A stretch of 64,000 nt of DNA. It comes from Nymphalis io. Its lineage: Eukaryota > Arthropoda > Insecta > Lepidoptera > Nymphalidae. The DNA is taken from the NCBI RefSeq assembly GCF_905147045.1, contig NC_065899.1:74501-138500 (forward strand), in the 5' to 3' direction. The notes under the pieces were generated by a model. The model did not search any database. It saw nothing but the letters and a program-made list of their open reading frames with translations, and was not told the DNA's origin. Below, piece by piece: positions 24,401 to 35,800 of the stretch. The translations under genes and the position numbers were made by a program. The stretch's first letter is position 1. Every line of letters starts with the position of its first letter.

Positions 24401-27400
24401 ATCCATATTATCACTTGATAAATCAAAGAAAATAGCCGTAGCTTCAAGGATTTACACAAAATGAGTGCGTTTTATTCAGTTTTGTGACTCTGTCGCTTTT
24501 AACTTTGTTATTTTTTAATTTTACTCCGTAAATATAATATTTTACTTGATGTGATAGCTTTTTCGAAAAGTAATATATTTACTGGATAAATAATTATGGC
24601 CGCACGGAATTAAATCGTAAAAACTCCTAGATTTCATAGATTTACAGTAACAGACTGTTAATGTCCCACTGCTGGGCTAAGACCTCCTCTCCCTTTTTGA
24701 GGAGAAGGTTTAGAGCTTAGTCCACCACGCTGCTCTAATGCGGTTTGGCAGAATACACATGTGACATAATTTCAATGAAATTAGACACATGCAGGTTTCC
24801 TCACGATGTTTTCCTTCACCGTCAAGCACAAGATGAATTATAATCACCAATTAAGCACATGAAAATTCAGTGGTGCTTGCCCGGGTTTGAACCCACGATC
24901 ATCGGTTAAGATTCACGCGTTCTAACCACTAGGCCATCTCGGCTTTTTATATATTTGAATTGACACAGTGACAAAATGGAAGATCAAATCATGATCAAAA
25001 TTGCCTGAATGTGTACCTATTATGACATACATTTTGCTTTCTCAACGAGAAACGAAACGTTAAATTTATGACATATAATGCCATTTGATCATTTTTTTAT
25101 ACTTTAATTATTTTTTCCAAGTTTTTTTCAGACTGTTTTTAGTTTCAGAGTTGTAGCTATAGCCTAATAAATTCGAAAAGCATCGGGCCTTACAACATTT
25201 ACATATATTTTTTACTTGGAAGTGAGGAACATCCAAGATTTTGACTGGTGATAGGGCTTTGTGCAAGCTCGCCTGCGTAGGTACCACCCACTCATCAGAC
25301 ATTCTACCGCAAAACAGCAATACTTGATATTGTTTTGTTCCGGTTTGAAGGGTGAGTGAGCCAGTGTAATTACAGGCACAAGGGACATAAAATCTTAGTT
25401 CCCAATGTTGGTGGCGCATTGGCGATAAAAGCGATGGTTGACATTTCTTACAATGCCAATGTCTAAGGGCGTTTGGTGACCACTTACCATCAGGTGGCCC
25501 ATATGCTCGTCCGCCTTCCTATTCTCTAAAAAAAAAAAACATCAGTAGTACTGTAATACTACTTACTATTTTATTTCACTTTCCGACCTGTTGTGACCTG
25601 CTGTTCCGTTAAATGTGACCGTAGAATAAGTCACAAAACGGGGGTCACCTTCTTGTACTTTTAAATTCTTTAACAATTACCTATCCTACTTAAGATTATT
25701 GACTTTTTGATATCAAATATTACGCAACATGTCAGCAATAACAATTATTAAATAAAAGTGATTTATAATACTAAAACTTGGTCACATACCTGAGGAACGA
25801 AATTGAAACACAGAATATTTCAACACTGCGTCCGCGCTGGCGATAAGTTAATTTGAAAATTAAAGCAAAATAACGTCTCCCGATAAGGGTCCGTTCACAC
25901 AGACCGGCTCGGAGAGCATCGGCCTGCTTTTTTCTTTTCACACAGACCGGGTCGTATACGCTTGGAATTGGCCGGAGCGGAGCCGCCAACTATTTCACAT
26001 CGACCGGCTGGAAGAGATCTGAAAGCGGGTGCGAGCGAGAAAGAGCACGCAAGCGGAGCCGGTCGGCTCCTTTTATTACTTCACACGAAGCGCGTTCAGG
26101 CATTTTTAATGACAAAAAAGGTGCAAATGCAAAAATAAACTTTACTACAATCACTCAAAACACTGTTTCCAACGTGATAAAAATCTGCTCTCCTCTCCGA
26201 GCCGGTCTGTGTGAACGGACCCTAAGAATGATATGTGTGCTGCCATTTCGTGTCAAATTGTTCCTTATTTAGAAGATTATTTTTTGCTAAAATAGCAGTC
26301 ACAATACGGAATGTTAGCTCAAATTTTCGGTTTTCATTTTAGATTTATTTTAAATAGAACATAAATAAATATAAATGTTTTTGATACCCTTAACTTTTAA
26401 ATTAATCTTTTAAGAATTCAAATTATATTTACTAAACCATTCACACACATGAAATTATTGGAATTATCAAGATAATCTGACACGAGTTGGGAAGGGGACA
26501 GGTATATCCGATGGTCTTAAATATTGTAAAATCTTTGTGAAATTTATATTTGGTACAGTAACAACAAATCGAGAATTTATATATTATTTTAAAAATATCT
26601 TTTTTTCACTTAAATAAGTATATTCTGCTAGACGTTATTCATGATGAAAAAATAATTAAACAAAGTTGAAGGACACGGCGAAAACCTACGGTAGAATTTT
26701 TTTTGAAATAACTCATATACGCGCGACGACGACTCGATCGTGTTCTTGAGTTTACGAGCTTTGAGCTTTTGCTATGACTAAACAATCTTGATAGTTTTTC
26801 TATTATTTAATTTATTGTTTTATATTTTTCTTAAAATATTGTTAATTGTGATAAGCAATTCAATAATTAGGGAAGGCTGGCAGATATCTCATAATCCAAA
26901 AAATCTTTTTTTTTTTTTTTGTGAAATTTCAGTGTTTTTCACTGTGATTTGAATGTGTTCAGTGTTCAGTTTGTGTGCATTCGAGTTTCTGCCACAAGCT
27001 TCCCTCGTGTAAATCATTATAGTATTCAAAATTTTAAGGAATTTAGGAATTTTATTAATTTACCCCTCCAATTAAACATATTTAAGTGTAAAAAAAATAA
27101 AGCTTACGCTAGGAATTGTGAAAATTGGTTCGAACCTGGGACTTGTATGCGGCTCGTTAGCCGTAGCACTATTGGCCGTTATATGGTTTTGTATTATGCC
27201 TTTATATTTTTGTTTTTTTAAGAACGTTACGTAAGTATTTTAAACAAAATTAATTCTCTTGATTGCGTTTGCTTGTATTTAATTATTTAACATAATAAAA
27301 AAAGTATAATGTATTATACATGATCTACAATAGGTAGGCGCTCTATGCAGTTCACGCTGTATCGTTTGGCGTGGTTTGGCAGTTAAAAATTCATGGGTCA

Positions 27401-29290
27401 TAGGCATAGTCCTTCAGAAGCCCCCGCGCAGTAATGAATTAGAACGCCCAACGCATCGCATTTTGTAGCATTTTAGAATTTATTATTGTTTTTTTTTTAG
27501 TCTATTAATTAGATATATTTAAAAAAAAATTATATGTAGTAACGTTAATTTTGGTATATTTTTTTCTTAATAGTAATTTTAGTCATTAAGGAGAAATTCA
27601 AGACTATTTTGGAGTATTTTTAGTAGTTTTAATGAGATGTTTTTGTTTCATACAAATATCAAATTTTTCAGGCCGCTGTGGACTAAATCACTGTTTATGT
27701 TATAGTATTGTATTTTTTCCATTCATATTGATCAGTACTCAGTCAGTTCAATCTACGAACTCATAAAAGTGTATTCGCGCATTTTACGTAATACTTGCTT
27801 TGGAATTTTGCACTGTGTATAAATATGTAGATAAGCTCAAATCAAGAAAACAGAGGGCGCTATAACCTATACTAATAACTGTTCTTTATTTTTCAATAAT
27901 TAAAAATTTCAATTTCTCATAATACGAACACGAATCAGTTGATCGTTTAATGAAAAAAATACGGTTGCAATGTAATAGCACTCTTAACACTTAACGATCG
28001 GGCGTATAATAAAGCAAAGACTCGAGGCTTCGGAAGAGCGAGTCTGCGACTATCAATTAAAACACTTGTCTGTTCTGCGTCCGTGCAGGTGGGCGGGCTG
28101 ACGGTGCGCGCGCAGACCTTCGCGGAGGCGATGTCGGAGCCCGGCCTCGCCTTCGTGGCCGCCAAGTTCGACGGCATCCTCGGCATGGCCTTCGCCAGGT
28201 AGACGGCGCGAGTCGAGTCCACTTTTAGTTTTTATACAATCGTGTCGGTCCTAACGCTCGTCCGCGTCCACAGCATCGCAGTCGACGGCGTGACGCCCGT
28301 GTTCGACAACATGGTGGCGCAGGGCCTCGTGCAGCCGGTCTTCTCCTTCTACCTGAACAGGCGAGTGTGCCCGGAGCGCCGCGGTGAGTGGGCGGCCGCG
28401 AGTGGCCCTAGTGACGCCCAGCTCTGCGCAGGGACCCGAGCGCGGCGCAGGGCGGCGAGATCATCCTCGGGGGCTCCGACCCCGCGCACTACCGCGGCGA
28501 CTTCACGCGCGTGCCGCTCTCGCGCGACACGTACTGGCAGTTCCGCATGGACCGCGTGCTGCTCAACGGGACCGCGTTCTGCGCCGACGTGAGTGCCCCC
28601 CCTCCGACAGACCCCCCACCCCCTCCCGCGCCCGCTCTGACCGCTCCGTGCCGCAGGGCTGCGAGGCGATCGCGGACACGGGCACGTCGCTGATCGGCGG
28701 GCCGGTGGCGGAGATGTCTGCGCTGAACCGCGCGCTGGGAGCCACGCCCGTGGCCTTCGGGCAGTTCGCCGTGGACTGCTCGCTCGTGCCGCGCCTGCCG
28801 CCCGTCGCGTTCTCCATCGCCGGCCGCAGCTTCGAGCTGGACGGCGCCGACTACGTGCTGAGGGTACCGCCGGATTTGTTATCGTTTTGTGTTTTTGTCG
28901 TATCATTGGGTATGTAGCAAATTTCAGTAAGCATTGTTTTCGATTCGACACTTCGTTAAATAATAAATAATAAGCATGAAATAGAGAATGGAGAGTGTTT
29001 GAATCTTGTTTCCTAGTACGAGCCGAATATTTATTGTAGGGGTATCCCCGCGAGTGTCCGTTTCACTTCAACTGCTCGGCCGTGAACGATCAGGGAGGAA
29101 CCGTTTAGTGGAATGCTCTCTGTTTCAGGTGTCACAGTTCGGTAAGACGATCTGCCTGTCGGGCTTCATGGGGCTGGATATCCCGCCGCCCAACGGGCCG
29201 CTGTGGATTCTCGGGGACGTGTTCATCGGCAAGTACTACACCGAGTTCGACGCGCAGAACAAGCAGATCGGTTTCGCGCCGGCGGTGTAG
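21482..29290 (+). CDS. CTSD: Cathepsin D, lysosomal aspartic protease, nine exons, 384 aa
   Basis: Pepsin-family (A1) endopeptidase of the lysosome. Exons are 21482-21543, 21614-21740, 22804-22927, 23905-24023, 28089-28198, 28274-28360, 28432-28588, 28657-28863 and 29129-29290. Residues 1 to about 18 form a signal peptide (MSKLLFLFLALAATCSA), followed by a propeptide to about 60. Catalytic aspartates are in DTGSSNLWVP (D84) and ADTGTSLIGG (D269). The flap tyrosine is in AIHYGSGS (Y129). N-glycosylation sequons lie at NGT (N121) and in LLNGTAF. The C-terminus YYTEFDAQNKQIGFAPAV is typical. No proline-rich vertebrate-type loop is obvious. Intron 6 is a GC-AG intron of 71 bp. Exons 1-4 are AT-leaning and exons 5-9 strongly GC-rich. 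The gene lies tail-to-tail with PHRF1, 601 bp between stop codons. Confidence 0.95.
23310..23430 (-). repeat. Decayed family D repeat in cathepsin D intron 3
   Basis: The reverse complement aligns by eye with the 'aagggacataa' to 'ccaatgtct' part of the 25,235-25,540 copy, with many substitutions (for example 'agacactggcattgcaaagaa'). Confidence 0.5.
24646..24944 (-). repeat. tRNA-headed SINE (family A), copy 2, near full length
   Basis: Read on the minus strand it starts with a tRNA-like head: A-box GGCCTAGTGGTTAGAAC and B-box GGGTTCAAACCC. The roughly 220-bp body ends in the GAGGAGGTCTTAGCCCAGCA segment. It is about 300 bp and better preserved than the copy at 12,949-13,236. It lies antisense in the 4 kb intron 4 of cathepsin D. 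Pol III boxes are recognised from the general tRNA-SINE pattern. Confidence 0.85.
25235..25540 (+). repeat. Family D repeat, best copy in the window
   Basis: Landmarks in order are 'agggctttgtgcaagctcg', 'taggtaccacccactcatca', 'ggtttgaagggtgagtgag', 'ccagtgtaattacaggcaca', 'ccaatgtct' and 'catcaggtggcccatatgc', followed by a poly(A) run at 25,528-25,539. The A-tail marks a retrotransposed element. Other copies lie near 1,240, 10,004, 23,310, 42,505 and 44,703. Confidence 0.8.
25887..26222. mobile_element. PIF/Harbinger-type MITE in cathepsin D intron 4
   Basis: A 336-bp element starts GGGTCCGTTCACACAGACCG and ends with the inverted complement; about 30 bp at each end pair almost perfectly (through CTCGGAGAG). 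It is flanked on both sides by TAA (25,884-25,886 and 26,223-26,225), the TWA target duplication of PIF/Harbinger elements. There is no transposase, so it is non-autonomous. Further CACA-GACCGG-like motifs recur inside (near 25,938 and 26,000), giving subterminal repeats. The superfamily assignment rests on duplication size and end sequence. Confidence 0.75.
26900..27195 (-). repeat. Possible second tRNA-related SINE
   Basis: On the minus strand a B-box-like GGTTCGAACC lies about 45 bases after an A-box-like GTGCTACGGCTAACGAGCC, and about 260 bases further the block ends in a T-run on the plus strand (26,907-26,921), that is an A-tail on the minus strand. No second copy is present in the window to confirm it. 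Confidence 0.35.
28361..28431 (+). other. GC-AG intron of cathepsin D
   Basis: Exon 6 ends CTGAACAG and the intron starts GCGAGT, otherwise a perfect donor except for C at +2. It ends CTGCGCAG. This joining restores YLNRDPSAAQGGEIILGGSD, the family sequence. A GT donor 23 bp downstream (CGCG|GTGAGT) would add residues and shift the frame into the next exon, so it was not chosen. Confidence 0.75.
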
Positions 29291-29796
29291 GCGCTGCACG
29301 TTGCGGACTCGCGCGCTCCGGGTCGGCGAGGTGGCGGCCGTCACTCGCTGCCCAGAAGTTTGAATATTCTCCGGTTTGACACAGTGTTACATAATAATTA
29401 GACATATTGTAATTTTTAATTAAATGTTTTTTGTTATTTAGGATCGATATTATATCCTTACTTCGGTTGAGCTGTACAGTGCAGTACGATTTTTAATTGT
29501 AGTTCGAAGATAGACTTACGACGTTTATAAAAAAAAAGTGTATAATTTTGTATTTAGGTTGGAACTTTAATTCTTATAAGTCATACAATAATATTCTACA
29601 TGTAACTTTAAAGACACTAGCTCTCTGAGTCGGTACTAACTATAAATAACTCAGTGTTACCCGATGTCATTTACACTTTATTTCCAATACATACTTTGCA
29701 AAATCGATCGTACGTTTCATTTCCCGCTCTCCCCACCCCGCTCCGCTCCGAGAAAAAACTAAATAAGTCATGCATCGTGATTTAAATCTATATTAT

Positions 29797-29802
29797 TTTA
29801 TT
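29797..29802 (-). terminator. Candidate PHRF1 polyadenylation signal
   Basis: AATAAA on the minus strand about 90 bp past the PHRF1 stop. A second one lies at 29,677-29,682. The 3' UTRs of PHRF1 and cathepsin D therefore approach or overlap in this 601-bp gap. Confidence 0.45.
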
Positions 29803-29891
29803 AATATAAATAAAACGTTTAAGTAAAATACATTGTCCGTACATAAATTATAATTACAATAATCTGATAGAACATCCGCTACGCTAAGCGA

Positions 29892-32800
29892 CTACGCCAG
29901 TCCGAGTTTGTGTTTTTTCCTGAACTTCTTCACGTAAGCTTCCACGAGGGCTTGGATCTTCGTCGGGTTGATCTCGCCCGACTTGTTGTGGCAGATCTGT
30001 CGAAGAGAACACATTTAGCGAGGCTGGCTCGTCTGAACGCGTCTGAGCGCGTGTGCGCGCGTGCGTGAACGTACCTTGGGCACGGCGCGCCGCAGGATGT
30101 CCTTGTACTCCTCCTTGGTGACGCGCTTCTTGATGTAGTGCGGTTTCAGCACGAGCTTCACCTCCTCTACGACGCGCTCCTGCCGGTTCAGCTTCTTCAG
30201 GAACTGCGCACGCACGGACATCTACATTAATCAACTCTCTAGATACTGCACTTACCGTTCGTACTCGTACCCTTCGGATTATCAATCGATTATGTATACA
30301 TTTAAATAATACATCATATATAATATTTCCATCTATGTGTATTATTATTGTTATAAGTGCTCTTTGCTCTTTGTATATACACGTATACCTATATACTATT
30401 CACGTATCAATGGCCAGAGTTAACTGACAGTGAAATGAAGTTATAGACAATTTTTATCACTTTAGACATATTCCTAACAAAATGCTATATATGAAAGAAA
30501 ATGAAGTACACATCCTCATACTATAACTTTCGAAGGTCACCGGCTTCAAAGAGATAGGCCGGTATAATAACATTGAAGAATCAAATAGATGAACGTCGTC
30601 TCGTGTCCACGGCACATAGCGCATACCGCACCGACTGCGACCACACGACTCTTTAATATTTATAAAACTGTAAATTATAAATAAATATACACATGTCGCC
30701 CCAGACTTGCTTTTAGTGCATAACATAGTGGAGATAATATAGCGAATCGCATGGAATATGTCACCTAACGTTTGTTCGGCGTAACTGTCGGTTGGAATAG
30801 GTTACCCTCTTCCAAACAGGCAGATTTATCTGGAATTGCAATTAATAAAAGCAAGTGTTTCGTTTATTAGTATGAATTGTCAATAGTCTTTGGATCGATA
30901 AATACAAAAGTTTCAGCTAGTGGGTGCGACGTCGAACGGCACTTACGATATAAACATAAGTACTCGTGTATTTATAATTTAACAGATACCGACAAAACGG
31001 ATGACGTCACTCACTTTACTCTTGACTTGCATCTCGACGGCGGAGCTCGGCAAGTCGTCTAGGATTTTCAGGTTCTCCTCGTCTATTTTAACGCCCACTT
31101 GCGTTTTGCCTGCGGGAGAGAGGTCGATTAGCGGCATGTCGGGCTGGGACCACTGGACTAGGGGGGGGGGGGGGGTACCTCTCTTCCGGTCGAGGCGCGC
31201 GCGGCGCGGCGGCGGCTCGAACAGCTCGCCGAAGTCGCTGGAGCCCGGCGAGTACGGCGACGCGCCGCCCTCCGACGGCGGGCGCTGCAGCCGCGTCGCC
31301 TGCATGGGCTTCACCGGGTTGGACTTGATCGGCGACGGCTTGCCCGGGAACAGCTTGGGCGGCACGCGCGTCGGCGACGGCAGCACGATGCGCGGCGCCG
31401 GCGCCGGCGGGGGCTCCGCGGCCGCCGGCTCGGGCGACGCGTCACGCGTGGACTGCAGCAGCGCCATCACCTTCTCCACGGGCGTCAGCGGGCGCCGGTC
31501 CAGCACCTCGTCGGCCGACATGTTGCTGCGCTGCGCCGCCTCCAGCGTGATGAGCGCGCGCGGGGGGGAGGGCGGCGGGGGCTCGGGCGCCGGCGACGCG
31601 GACGCGGGCGACGCGGACGGCGAGCGCGTCGGCTCGAACGGGTCGTACGCGTCCGGCGACTGCCGCTCGGAGTCCGGCGCGTCGGCCTGCTCGTCGGGTC
31701 CCTCGACCGGCTCCGGCGCGGCGGGTTCCGGCACCGTCGGCTCCGGAGGGGTCTTGGGTCCGAGCGCCGGCGGCGCGGGCTCGGGCGCCGGCTCCGGTGC
31801 GGGCGGCGGCTGCACTCCCGGCTCGGCGCCCTCCCTTTCGCCGGGGTCGCTATCGCTGAGGACTATCACGTTCTTCGGGGACGGCGTGAGCTCGCGGAAG
31901 GGCGAGCGTTCGAGGTCGATTATGGCGACGGGCTTGGCGACCTCGACTTCCGGCGGGACGGCGGCTCGCCGACGACGTCTACGGTCGCGGCGGGTCTCCC
32001 GTCGGCGTCGCCGATCGCCCTCCTCCCCGCGCTCCTGCTCCTTGAAGCTCACGCTGACGAGGATGTTGTCCCCGGAGGTGAACACCTCCTTCGAGGGCCC
32101 GGCGGCGTCGCGCACGCGGCGCCTCAGGCGGTCCGGGTCGCGCCGCCTCCGCTCGCGCCGCTCGAGCTCGTCGTCCGACCGCAGCGGCGCGCGCGGCTCG
32201 GGCTCCGGCTCGGGCGGCGGCGTGCGCGGCGAGGGCGGGCGCGACATCGGCGAGGGCGCCTCCGGCTCCGGCTCGGCCTGGCGGCTCGCGCTGCGCCGCC
32301 GCTTGCGCTCCGGCGAGACGGCGGCGGGGGCGCGGCGGGCGGAGCGCGTGCGTTTCTTCTTCTTGGTGGCGCGGCGCGGGGGGCTGGCGCTGAGCGAGCG
32401 CCGGCGGGCGAGCCGCGAGCCGGAGCGCCGACGCTTGCGGCGCGGGGGGCTCCTGCGCCGCGGGGAGGCGCGCGGGGTGCCCGAGCGGCGCCGCGCCGAC
32501 GACGCCCTGGAGCGCGCCGGGGAGCGCCCGCGCGCGGGGCTGGCGCGCCGCCCGGCGGACCGGCGGCCGGGCGGGGACCTCCTCCGGGACAGGGATCGCC
32601 GCGACGGCGAGGGTGATCTTCGTATTCGAGAGAGGGAGCGGCGGCCCCTGGAGACCGAGCGCCGGCCCTTGGAGAGCGAGCGGCGCGAGGCGGCGCGGCG
32701 GCGGCGGGAGGGCGCGGGGGAGGGCGAGCGCGGGGGCGGCGACAGCGAGGGCGAGCGGCCTCGGGGCGACACGTCCCTGCCGAAGGGATCCTTCTGCTTT

Positions 32801-35800
32801 CGTCTCTTCTCGGTGACGACGGTGCGCACGTCGTAACGTTCGAGATCCTTTCTCTTCTCTTTGCGCCTCCGCTGCCGGCTCTCGTTGGCGTCGCCGGAGT
32901 CCCGGCGTTCCCTTTCGCTCCTTTTCTCGTTTTTATCTCTCTCCCTGTAGTTTCTCTCCTTTCCACTTTTGCTAAGCTTTTTGAACGAAATTTCACTCTT
33001 TTTTCTGCTCTTACTCTTTTCTTTTGTGTCTTTCTTGGACTCCTTCTTTTTTTTCTTCTTCGCGCCCTCGTCGCGCAGTGATACCTTTTTTCCCTCCTTT
33101 TTTTTATCGGCTATCTCGCCCTCCTCGTTCTCGGGAGGCACCCTCGGGGGGGAGGCACGCGAAATATCTGACGCAGCTCGTTCGTTCTCTGAAAACATTT
33201 CGTTTCCTTCCTCCTCGGAAATCATTTCCGTGTCCAGACCCTCCAGTCCTTTATCCTTTTCAGTTTCAAACGACGCGTCCTTGTTAGACTTGTTCTCATC
33301 GAGACACGGCGTATAGCTCCGCTCATCTTCTGTTTCACTTATCGATTCAGTCATTTTTTCAACATTATCATCGACTCTAGCAACTTCTACATCTAATTTT
33401 GGTGATTGTTCAGTGAAAATGATTGGTACGTCATCGACGTCAGAGTGACTTTCCTCATCAGACTCATCTTTATTTTTTGGAGAGTCTTCGCTTTTTTCTA
33501 ATGACGTATTTGTATTTGATCGTATATATTCACATTTATTATCATCGTTTTTATTTTCGTTCACAGTATCATCAACTGATTCTTTAATAATGTGTTCTTG
33601 TTTTTTGAAAATATCCTTATTAAGGACATTGTTTATAAGTGGACTTGAAGATCGTTCAGATTTAGTGATCTCATTGGATTCAAGTGGTACATCGCACTTC
33701 TCAGGTGAAGGAGACTTCTTCTTTGGACTTTCATCGTGCTTTTTCAGGCTCATGGTATTACAATTGATATTTAATTTCTCTTCAGGCATTTCTCGAGTTA
33801 CCTCTGCTTTCTCGTTCGCTTCGACATCCTGACTTGTATCTTCTTCATCATACAGACTGACTTGCCTTTTGATTAACGATGATGTATTAAGTTTAATTTT
33901 TATCGGGTTACGTGTATTCGTCGTTATTGGACATCTCTTGGACACCTTTTCCTTATATTCTTCCTCAGATTTCTTTTTTTCATCCATATCATAACTGCTA
34001 ACAAGGGGCTTAGTAGAAGTTCTACTGACATCGGTTTTCTTTTCGTTATTTAATGGGTCAGGTATTGTTATGGGAGATGTCGATGGAGGTGTCTCATCAT
34101 CTTCTTGAACTAAATCTTCTAAACTATCTTGAGGCTGCTCCTTCGGCACCTCATCAGTCAAACTGCTACTATTATTTGCTATGTGAACACTAGTGGCGGA
34201 ATAAATCGAAAAATTGGGACAATCGCCATCCGAATCGTCATCGCTTCTGTTATGTGTCTCCGCATTAGGAGGCACAATTAGATTTCTATGCTCTTTTAGA
34301 ACTTGTCTGACGGCTGTGTCTAATATATTGGGAGGCACGTTCATGGCGCTGGTATCAATGCCGGCCAGGATACTCTGCACAGCTGGCGGCGGCGGTACCT
34401 CGGAGTCCGACGATGCGATCGGTTCATCTTCACCGCTGTCGTCATCGTGTGTTGGTTCTGTAGGGTCGTATTTCTCCGTATCGATAACGAGGCCCGAATC
34501 GCTTTTTTCGTCTTCGGATTTTTCCACTTCTGAATTTTTCTGAAAATTGAAAACCGGTGGTTCCGTCAACGGCTGATACGCTTGCGGGTCGGACAGGGGT
34601 TGGTGTGCGTGTGGTTGAGTTTTCTCTTGACGGGGTGCGTCAATTCCAACAAACATTTCAGAATTCGTATTTGTATTAGTCGGCGGTACTTGACCCATTC
34701 TCATATCAACGGGGTTTTCGAATCCTCCAAACGAATGTCGAGACTGAATTGGAGGCACATCTTGTCTGGGGGTGGGCGCCGAAGGGCCTCCACCACTGTA
34801 AGGTTGCCAGGATGGCCCCAAACTAAATCGACCCTGGCTCTGGTCATTAGGTCTCTGATGGTTTGAATAATTGCTACCTCTATTATTGTCCATTGGACCC
34901 GGTCTTCTAGATCTATCAAAATAGGTATCATCGGTGTGTGAATACTGCTGCGGCCTTCTTGAAAAGTTATCATAATAGTCGGCGTCATCACGACGCATAT
35001 TATTGTTTTGATAGTTGTATGCATTTCCTTGTCTATTCTGATAGTTTCCTCCGTAATTGTTTTCGTAATTACCTCCCCTGTTAAAATTATTAGAATTTTG
35101 CTCACGATGATAGTTTCCTCTGTATCCGCCTCCCCATCCGCCGCCCCTGTTCTGCCCCGGATATGAGGGTACATTTCGAACAGCCTCATTTGCTTTAGAC
35201 AAATCAAGTTTTCCTTCATTCTTAGACTCGACGTCATTATTTTTATCATGATTTTCCTTACGCGATTGAAGCTTGTAATCGACATTCCCATCTACGGATA
35301 TGGAAATTATAGATTTTTTTGAATGCAGCAAAGTTTGACTTTCTAAAATGTTAGAAAGAATGTCGGGCGCAGATGATGCATGAGGGGGAGATGGAACCAT
35401 AATCATTTTTCTTCTGGCCTGTAAATTAAGAATACAACGGAAATTAGTGTTTAAATGTTATAATGTTTTTTAAAATTGTCGAAAACTTACCTGTCTGTAT
35501 GCACTCAGTATATTAGATGTTGATCTGGTGGCTACTGCAGTAGATGCTTCTTCAGAGATTGCATTGTCTTCATCAGAGAAGTAATCTAATTCATGAGGAT
35601 TCCCATATAGACTCAGTGAAGGAATACCAGCCCTTTGACGTCGAACAGATAGGTTATTTCTGGTAGCATTTGATGCTTGAACTATATCTGCTCTCTGAGC
35701 AGTGTTCAGAGTGGCCAGTTTAGCACGAACACTTGCACGGACATGAGAGCGTCTAGCAGCGGTTCGCGGTTGTCTTTTTTTTACCTAAAATATAAAACAT

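Noticed and set aside
24870..24944. tRNA gene on the minus strand
   Set aside because: Same reason; the whole 300-bp element recurs at 12,949-13,236.
25771..25989. 72-codon minus-strand open frame
   Set aside because: It starts inside the MITE and has no recognisable protein sequence.
31001..32836. 611-codon open frame opposite the PHRF1 exon
   Set aside because: It is the antisense shadow of RS- and Pro-rich codons in GC-rich DNA. The PHRF1 frame has the conserved domains, splice sites and matching phases.
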